Below, in pieces: positions 22,523 through 28,160 of a stretch of 28,160 nucleotides of DNA. This stretch comes from SZAS-18 sp031370675 (GTDB lineage Bacteria; Verrucomicrobiota; Verrucomicrobiia; Chthoniobacterales; SZAS-18): NCBI GenBank assembly GCA_031370675.1, contig JANMQT010000121.1, forward strand, positions 1-28,160. The letters run 5' to 3'. Under the pieces are notes generated by a model. That model did not search any database. It was not told the DNA's origin and worked only from the letters and a program-made list of their open reading frames with translations. A program made the translations under genes and the position numbers. How positions within the stretch are numbered: position 1 is the stretch's first letter; each line of letters starts with the position of its first letter.

Positions 22523-24655
22523 TCACCAATCCTTGTAGGTCGGCTCCTGCCGGCGGAAGCGATCGCTGAGCATGACCTTGTCGTCCTCGCCTTTGAGCGC
22601 ATCGAGCAACTGGCGCGCTTGCGCCGCGCTGAGCTTACCTCCCGCCTGAACTTCCGCGCCGGCCGGCGGCTGCTCACCCGGCTTTTCGTCGACGGTAGCC
22701 TCCCGCGCCTGGAAGTCGCCCCCCGGGCGGTTCTCCTGGCTCGGAGCCGGCGGCGGTGTTCCCGAATCGTTTGGCGAGCGACTCGCGCCCTGCTGTTCCA
22801 TCGGTTCCTCCGATTCCTCCGGACGATTTTGTTCCGAATCCTCCTGGCCCTTGGGCGGACGATTCTCGTCGCTCTGCGGATCGTTCTTGTTCGGAATCGA
22901 CGACGAATCGTCGGCCTCGGTCTTGGGCTGCTTGCCCTGTCCGGACTCGTCGCGCTTGTCCTGTCCGTCCTGCGGCTGGTCGGGCTTGGACCCGTCCTTC
23001 GACTTGTCTTTCGATTTGTCCTTGTCCTTGGATTTCTTCTGGTCGGATTTCTTGTCCTTGTCAGACTTTGATGGGTCCTTCTTGTCTTTGCCGTCTCCCT
23101 TTTCGGAAGGCGGCGGCTGGCGCTGGCGTTCCGCCTCGACCGCTTTTTTGACGAATTCCCGATTGGCCAGCGCGGCGTCATCCTTCGGGTTCAAGCGCAA
23201 CGCGTTGTCGTAATGCGCGATGGCGTTTTCCCAATCGCGGATCTTTGCCGCCGGATCCTTTTGGGCCTGGCCCTGTTGATAGAGCGTGTTTCCAAGATTG
23301 TAGAAAGTCGATTCATGCAGCGCGGAATCCGGTGAAGCCAGCGCGCGTCCAAACGCTTCCGCGGCCCGCCCGTAGTCCCCCTTCTTGTAGGCCGAAGCGC
23401 CGAGGTTGAATTGGTAGCGCGGTGAATTCGGATGTTCGCGGCTGAGCGAATCGAATGATGACTCCGCTTCCCCGAATTTCCCGTCCCGATATTGGCGCAA
23501 CGCCTCGCTCGGAGTCGGCGCGCCGGCAGCCGCGAACGCGCGCGGTCCAGCAGTTCCGCCCAGCAGCGCGATGAGCGCCAGCGCTGCGGCCGTCTCCTTT
23601 CGTCGCGAGACCGGACGCGGCGCGGGGCGCGGCGAACTCCGGCGCTCGCGCACCAGCGCGGCGAGCGCGATGCACGCCAGGGCCAGCGACAGCGGCCAGG
23701 CGTAGCGCTCAACCGGGCGCATGGTCGTCTTCGTGTCGAGGTCGCCGCGCTTCAACGGCGCGATCCCGTCGCGATGAAGTTGGGCCACCATCTCCGGACC
23801 GCCGGTCAGGCGCAGATACGTGCCGCCGGTGGTCTCGGCAATCTCGCGCAGGCGCGATTCATCCAGCTTGGAGCGAACCATCTGACCCGCGCGATCGCGC
23901 ACAAATCCACCGCCGGGAAGCGGCAGGAGGGATCCTTCGGTCGAGCCGATCCCCAGGCCAAAGATCTTCACGCCTGCCGCGGCCGCCTTCCGGGCCATCG
24001 CCACCGCGTCGGCCTCCAGTTCCTCACCATCGGTCATCAGGACGAGGGCGCGGTCGGTCCCCTCGCCCTTCCCGAATGCCTCGAGCGCGAGCTGGATGGC
24101 CTCCGCGATGTTCGTGCCGCCGCGCGGCACCGCCTCGGTGTCGAGGTCCTGCACCGCGGCCAGCACCGCGCCATAATCGATCGTCAACGGCGCCTGCAAA
24201 AAGGCGCGACCCGCAAACGCGATCAGGCCGAGCCGATCACCCTGCGAAAGTGCGATCAGGTCCTGCGCGGCAAGCTTCGCGCGCGTCAACCGGTTGGGCT
24301 CGACGTCGGTCGCTAGCATGCTCTTGGAGGTGTCGATGCCGATGATCAGATCGAGGCCGCGCCGTTTCACCTGCAGCGAATCAAACCCGAGCTGCGGTCG
24401 CGCGGCTGCCGCGACGAAAAGCATCAGCGCGAAGAGGAGCAGGGCAAAGCGCGCTCGGCGGCGCACCGGGTGCAGGCCCTCGGTGAGTTGCGACCGGAGG
24501 CGCGGGGAAACGATGCGGGCCAGTTTCCGGGCGGCGGTGCGTTCGGCGCGGACGAACAGCAAACCCAGCGCCGGCACGAGCACGAGCGCCCAAAACCAGC
24601 TGGGCTCGCCAAAAACCAGCCCGGCGGCGAGAGAAGTGTCGGCGGCGGAAAACAT
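22523..24655 (-). CDS. BatB-BatC fusion: membrane VWA domain plus TPR
   Basis: 710 residues from the ATG at 24655. BatB part: membrane helices at about 17-36 and 68-85, then a von Willebrand A domain (about 101-300) with MIDAS DTSKS (108-112), the LQAPLTIDYGA segment and LMTDGEE (206-212), then a third helix (about 318-335). A fourth hydrophobic segment (about 353-372, ending AFAAAG) looks like the old BatC signal sequence. BatC part: TPR units at about 380-500, a ~170-residue low-complexity Lys/Asp/Ser/Gln/Pro linker (about 510-680), and the C-terminal LLDALKGEDD and final KDW typical of BatC. BatB and BatC are separate genes in many bacteria; here they are one frame. The MIDAS is intact, so metal-dependent binding of partner proteins is plausible. 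The linker may be disordered. Confidence 0.9.
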   Translation of the reverse strand: MFSAADTSLAAGLVFGEPSWFWALVLVPALGLLFVRAERTAARKLARIVSPRLRSQLTEGLHPVRRRARFALLLFALMLFVAAAARPQLGFDSLQVKRRGLDLIIGIDTSKSMLATDVEPNRLTRAKLAAQDLIALSQGDRLGLIAFAGRAFLQAPLTIDYGAVLAAVQDLDTEAVPRGGTNIAEAIQLALEAFGKGEGTDRALVLMTDGEELEADAVAMARKAAAAGVKIFGLGIGSTEGSLLPLPGGGFVRDRAGQMVRSKLDESRLREIAETTGGTYLRLTGGPEMVAQLHRDGIAPLKRGDLDTKTTMRPVERYAWPLSLALACIALAALVRERRSSPRPAPRPVSRRKETAAALALIALLGGTAGPRAFAAAGAPTPSEALRQYRDGKFGEAESSFDSLSREHPNSPRYQFNLGASAYKKGDYGRAAEAFGRALASPDSALHESTFYNLGNTLYQQGQAQKDPAAKIRDWENAIAHYDNALRLNPKDDAALANREFVKKAVEAERQRQPPPSEKGDGKDKKDPSKSDKDKKSDQKKSKDKDKSKDKSKDGSKPDQPQDGQDKRDESGQGKQPKTEADDSSSIPNKNDPQSDENRPPKGQEDSEQNRPEESEEPMEQQGASRSPNDSGTPPPAPSQENRPGGDFQAREATVDEKPGEQPPAGAEVQAGGKLSAAQARQLLDALKGEDDKVMLSDRFRRQEPTYKDW

Positions 24656-24768
24656 GACGGTCAATCTGACAGAAAAAGCAGGTCAGCGTTGGAAGATACG
24701 CATCCCTCCGCGAGCGCAAACGCCGGGGCGCCTTCCCGCCGGTAAATCGCAAGATTGGCCCCGGCCTC

Positions 24769-24782
24769 GGAGACCCGTCTCC
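24769..24782 (-). terminator. Short stem at the end of the cyclase-like gene
   Basis: GGAGA (24769-24773) pairs with TCTCC (24778-24782) around a 4-base loop, right at the stop of the cyclase-like gene. It is short and lacks a T tract, so it is only a weak terminator candidate in the 126-base gap before the BatB-BatC gene. Confidence 0.25.
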
Positions 24783-26053
24783 TAGAGGGAATTAAGCAAC
24801 CGCGCGGTCTCAAATTCCGCCCCGGAACCGTTTAACTGCAGGTTACGAATGCGTTGGATGTAAAAATCGACCGGTCCGTCGTGCCCCGGGCTCGCCGCGC
24901 GCACCTGCTGGAAAATCTCAAGGGCCTCCGCCAGGCGCTTCTCGCGGAAGTAGATCACTCCGGTCCAATACAGATCGCGGCGCTCGCGATCCTCGGTGCC
25001 GATTTCCTCCGGGAGACCGAGCAGTTCATAGACTTCCAGCCAGCTTTCATCCTGCCGGCGGCGGAGCAATTCCATCGGCCGCACCTCCACCGCGCCCTCG
25101 GCCATCTCGTAGGTCCGGGCACCGGCCAGAACCGATGAGCCGTAGATCAAATTGGCCGCACACAAGCGCCGGGCAAATTCCACTTCCTCGCCGGCCACGC
25201 CGAATCCGGCCAGGCGATCGCCCCCGAAGCTGCCCATGATCATCAACCCGGAGTTCACGCCGATCCGCCAGTCGCAGACCTGCCCGTGCTCTGCGGCAAC
25301 CTGCTGGTTGAAAACGTCGAGCTTGCGCGCCAGCGCCAGCGCCGCCCGGCAGGCGTCCGAGGCGTGGTCCGTGGCCGGCAGCGGCGTACCGAAAATGACC
25401 CGGACGCCCTCGCCGTCACATTCCGCGAGGCAGCCGCCGGATTCGACCAGCGACTCCGAGGCCAGCGCGAGAAATTCGTTGTTCAAGGCGATGTAAGCGG
25501 CCGGGGCCAGCTCGGCCATGAGGGATGGATGATTGAAAATTTCGCAAACCACAATCGTCAGCTCATGCATCTGGCCCTCGTTGTCGATCGGCGCGCGGCC
25601 ATCCACGAGCGTGGAAGCGGTTTGGTCCGAAATCCGGCGGCCATAGAGCGACTCCACCTGACGCTGACGCTGGCCCGCTTCCGTCCGCGCGTAGACGAAG
25701 GCGGCGGCGAACGACAGGAGCACCGCGAGGCCGGGAATGAGCGGGGAAAAATACCAGCCAAAGAGCGCCACGAGCGCGGCCCCGGTGAAGACCTGCACCA
25801 GCGCCGAACCCGCCACGAGCGCCTTCAAGTCAAAGCGATTGATGTCGATCGTGGTCCACGCGAGGCCGAAGGCCAGCACCAGCAGAGCCAGATATTGCAC
25901 CGCCGGATGCTGCAAGGGGGCGTCGGGCGAGAGGCCGAACGCGGTGGCGAGCTGGCGATCCACCGGGCCCAGCCACGCGGATTGATCCAGCAGATAGAGA
26001 ACCAGCGCGACGACCGACCCGATGATCAGCGTAGACCGGAGAGCGCGGGACAT
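24782..26053 (-). CDS. Membrane protein with degenerate class III nucleotide cyclase domain
   Basis: 423 residues from the ATG at 26053; the frame upstream is not protein-like. N-terminal hydrophobic helices lie at about 8-23, 52-68, 80-100 and 103-121. A cyclase homology domain follows (about 160-335) and then a TPR-like helical tail (about 356-405: DLYWTGVIYFREKRLAEALEIF). The fold is recognisable (LTIVVCEIFN, VRVIFGTPLP, WRIGVNSG, FARRL), but the catalytic set is altered. The first metal Asp is Glu171, the second is Glu215 (canonical GD reads GE), the base-specifying Lys position is Glu211, and the GDxVN motif reads G-E289-E-V-E292. Only Arg296 is kept. It is therefore probably inactive and may act as a regulatory or scaffold domain. 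It lies upstream of the Bat genes on the same strand. Confidence 0.82.
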   Translation of the reverse strand: MSRALRSTLIIGSVVALVLYLLDQSAWLGPVDRQLATAFGLSPDAPLQHPAVQYLALLVLAFGLAWTTIDINRFDLKALVAGSALVQVFTGAALVALFGWYFSPLIPGLAVLLSFAAAFVYARTEAGQRQRQVESLYGRRISDQTASTLVDGRAPIDNEGQMHELTIVVCEIFNHPSLMAELAPAAYIALNNEFLALASESLVESGGCLAECDGEGVRVIFGTPLPATDHASDACRAALALARKLDVFNQQVAAEHGQVCDWRIGVNSGLMIMGSFGGDRLAGFGVAGEEVEFARRLCAANLIYGSSVLAGARTYEMAEGAVEVRPMELLRRRQDESWLEVYELLGLPEEIGTEDRERRDLYWTGVIYFREKRLAEALEIFQQVRAASPGHDGPVDFYIQRIRNLQLNGSGAEFETARLLNSL

Positions 26054-26162
26054 GGGAACGAAACCAACCAGACGATGAGAACGAAATAACACGTTTCCGC
26101 CGGATTTCCCCGCGGAATTTGGCGCGGCCGTCTCCGCCGGGGCGAAGGCGGCGACGCCCGCC

Positions 26163-27146
26163 TCAGTTCGTCGCCCGCGAAATAGCACGTTCCACAAGCG
26201 CTTCGATGCGCGGCGCGGCACGGAGTTGCATCGTCCACGAGCTGGGAATCGCCGCATAGCCATGCAGGGCTCCCAGCCACGCGCCGATCAACGCCCCGCG
26301 GCCGGCGTTGTCGCCCCCGGCCCGCAGATTGGCCAGCAGCGCCTTGGAGAACGAGTGCCCGTGCTTGGCGGCGCAGATCGTCGCCGAGGGAAAACTCTGG
26401 GGCACCGGGCAGGCCTGGCCGAATTTCTGAATCGCCAGCGTCGTCTCGTCGACCGTGGAACTGATCCCCGCCTCCAGTTTTCGCCGCACCTCGAGGCCGA
26501 GCACGGGATCGAGACCCGGTGCAATCTCGCGCGCATGATGAAACGCACCGTTCAAATCCAGCCCGTCCAGCAAATCCTTCAGGATGACGGCACACACCTT
26601 GGCATAGGCGACGGCGCGATCGTTGTTCTGGCACACGCGGGTACAGCGCTCGACGACCTCGAGCAACGCTGGATCCGTCCGATGCGCGACCACGACGGGG
26701 GCCAGGCGCGAGATCGTGCAAAGCTGGTCGTCATCCGCCCCGCCCTGGAAATGATAGGTGGCGTTCGGATTCTGCTCCTCAAAAAGCGCGAAGTTTTCCA
26801 GCGTGCCCCGCGTCGCCTGATCGATGTACCCGACGTATTCCGGCGAGCCGAAGTGCTCGAAAAACCGCAGCCAGTAGTCCGCGAGATCGAGTTCGCCCTG
26901 CGTCGCGATGGACTCGAGCATGACCAGCGCGCCCTCGCCATAGTGCGTCAGGTCACCGGGATCCTTCGGATAATGATAATGCCCCTCGGCTGGCGCCTCG
27001 AAACCCTTGGGGCCGCCGGGAAAGCGCTGCTCCATCTCGCCGAGGTTATAAATCCAATGGCTGCCCAGGCACATCGCATCGCCGGCAAACTGCCCCCAAA
27101 GGCAACCGCGAATGCGGTCGGCAAGCGTAAGCGCGGATGAAGCCAT
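26163..27146 (-). CDS. ADP-ribosylglycohydrolase-fold protein (DraG/J1-crystallin-like)
   Basis: 327 residues from the ATG at 27146. The N terminus CLWGQFAGDAMCLGSHWIY matches the first helix of PF03747, and the C-terminal GGDNAGRGALIGAWLGALHG is the second signature. Active DraG enzymes remove ADP-ribose from protein side chains using two Mg2+ held by TDDT near the start and GGDTDT near the end. Here the first site reads DLTHYGEG and the second GGDNAGRG, so several metal ligands are missing or replaced. Jellyfish J1-crystallins are a known non-enzymatic branch of this fold, so activity should not be assumed. No ADP-ribosyltransferase gene is visible nearby. It precedes the cyclase-like gene by 109 bases on the same strand. 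Confidence 0.85.
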   Translation of the reverse strand: MASSALTLADRIRGCLWGQFAGDAMCLGSHWIYNLGEMEQRFPGGPKGFEAPAEGHYHYPKDPGDLTHYGEGALVMLESIATQGELDLADYWLRFFEHFGSPEYVGYIDQATRGTLENFALFEEQNPNATYHFQGGADDDQLCTISRLAPVVVAHRTDPALLEVVERCTRVCQNNDRAVAYAKVCAVILKDLLDGLDLNGAFHHAREIAPGLDPVLGLEVRRKLEAGISSTVDETTLAIQKFGQACPVPQSFPSATICAAKHGHSFSKALLANLRAGGDNAGRGALIGAWLGALHGYAAIPSSWTMQLRAAPRIEALVERAISRATN

Positions 27147-27202
27147 GACCTTCAAGCATAACGCCTGCGTCGGACGCGGCAATCTTGAAGCGCGGACTCA
27201 GC

Positions 27203-28160
27203 TCAGCGCGTCAGAAAATGCAGCAGGAAGAGCGCGGCCAGGACGTACGCCAGCACCGACACCTGCTTGAACCGGCCCAGCCCCAGGTGGAGCAGGACGT
27301 ACGCGACAAATCCCACCGCGATGCCCTCGCTGATGCTGAACGCCAGCGGCATCACCAGCATGGTGAGCACGGCAGGCGCCGCGGTCGCGAAATCCGCCAG
27401 ATCGATCTCCCGCACGCCCTGCATCATGAAAATGCCGACGATCACGAGGGCCGGCGCCGTGGCCGCCGCGGGGATGGCGAGGATGAGTGGCGTGAAAAAG
27501 AGCGCCGCCAGAAAAAACGCGGCCACCGTGATTCCCGTCAGCCCCGTGCGCCCGCCCTCCTCCACGCCGGCGGCGGATTCGATGTAGCTCGTGGTGGTGG
27601 AGGTCCCCAGCACGGCGCCCAGCATGGCCGCGCCGGCGTCCGCGGCGAGCGCGCGGCCGAGGCCGGGGAGATTGCCCTGCTCGTCGAGCAAGCCCGCGCG
27701 CTTGCACACCGCAATCAAGGTTCCGAGGTTGTCGAACAGATCCACAAACAGCAGCGTCAGCACGAGCGGCAGCGCCGTGTTGAAATTTGTGAAGAGGTAA
27801 TTCAGATCAAGCTGCAGGAAGGTCGTCAGCGGAGCCGGGGCGCCCACCGGCGAGCCCGGGAGTGCGGTCAACGGCTTGCCGCCACTCTGCACAAAAAGTC
27901 CCGCGAGGGTGAGGCCCAGGACCACCAGAATGATGGCTCCGCGCACCTTTCGGACGATGAGTACGGCCGTGACGATGATGCCCGCTAGCACCATGAGCAC
28001 GGCGGGTTCGCGCAGGTTTCCCAGCTTCACAAACGTGTTGGGATCCGCGACGATCAAGCCGCCGTTCTTCAAGCCGATGAACGCGATGAAAAGCCCGATG
28101 CCGCAACTGATCGCGATCTTCAACGAGTGCGGAATCGCGTCGACGATTTTCCGTCGGATG
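27203..28160 (-). CDS. NCS2-type purine (xanthine/guanine/hypoxanthine) permease, 5' end outside window
   Basis: The frame stays open to the right edge; the TTG at 28123 is internal, because the residues before it (IVDAIPHSLK) continue the family pattern. About 319 C-terminal residues of a protein usually ~430-450 long are present. The visible part has many membrane helices and the AzgA-branch motif GTSTTTSYIESAAGVEEGG (near nucleotides 27560-27620), which identifies the guanine/hypoxanthine permease type of NCS2 proton symporters. IGLKNGGLIV near the visible start fits the same branch. Substrate preference among purines is inferred from the motif only. It ends 56 bases before the glycohydrolase-like gene start on the same strand. 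Confidence 0.92.
   Translation of the reverse strand, partial: IRRKIVDAIPHSLKIAISCGIGLFIAFIGLKNGGLIVADPNTFVKLGNLREPAVLMVLAGIIVTAVLIVRKVRGAIILVVLGLTLAGLFVQSGGKPLTALPGSPVGAPAPLTTFLQLDLNYLFTNFNTALPLVLTLLFVDLFDNLGTLIAVCKRAGLLDEQGNLPGLGRALAADAGAAMLGAVLGTSTTTSYIESAAGVEEGGRTGLTGITVAAFFLAALFFTPLILAIPAAATAPALVIVGIFMMQGVREIDLADFATAAPAVLTMLVMPLAFSISEGIAVGFVAYVLLHLGLGRFKQVSVLAYVLAALFLLHFLTR

Noticed and set aside
20940..22538. 532-residue plus-strand frame opposite batD
   Set aside because: Antisense of a gene with signal peptide, repeats and operon overlap; composition is the usual Arg/His-rich mirror pattern.

Overview
The window is GC-rich, gene-dense DNA from a Gram-negative bacterium, most likely a verrucomicrobion of the Opitutae/Opitutaceae type. 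The lineage call is an inference. It rests on lipid A genes (lpxK and an LpxH-like phosphoesterase), a secreted repeat protein ending in a D-rich thrombospondin-3-like segment of a style common in Verrucomicrobiota, a fur-sufC-sufB-sufD cluster without sufS, a Bat-type aerotolerance cluster, and short intergenic repeats.

Layout. Positions 1-2355 are the 3' part of a large surface/secreted beta-rich protein. It converges on a truncated phosphoesterase (2279-2746, minus), followed by a soluble hybrid histidine kinase (2891-5518, minus). Positions 5519-6685 hold no proteins but contain two tRNA-Ala genes (CGC and TGC anticodons) and, between them, a diverged tandem array in which the tRNA 3' end recurs together with three-hairpin REP-like units. 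A histidine phosphatase (minus) ends inside the second tRNA gene on the opposite strand. An alpha-E protein and an LpxH-like phosphoesterase (plus) then converge on lpxK (minus). Next on the minus strand are thrB and an overlapping TraB/GumN-like secreted protein. Divergent from these are a secreted TPR protein, RNase PH, and the fur-sufCBD iron-sulfur cluster, then yajQ.

From 19358 to the right edge everything is on the minus strand. Reading in the direction of transcription: an NCS2/AzgA-type purine permease cut by the window edge, an ADP-ribosylglycohydrolase-fold protein with altered metal motifs, a membrane protein with a degenerate class III cyclase domain, a BatB-BatC fusion, BatD, a BatE-like TPR-SH3 protein, and a small protein of unknown function.

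How the genes work together. SufBCD form a scaffold complex for Fe-S cluster assembly, and the adjacent Fur-family regulator probably controls it. A dyad overlapping a good -10 box lies in front of the regulator gene. The LpxH-like protein and LpxK belong to lipid A synthesis. The Bat proteins probably form an envelope complex, although BatA, MoxR and the DUF58 protein are not here. The most unusual structures are the tRNA-derived tandem array at 6050-6390, the cyclase-like domain with Asp-to-Glu and other changes at every recognisable catalytic position except one Arg, and the truncated phosphoesterase with an unrelated tail.
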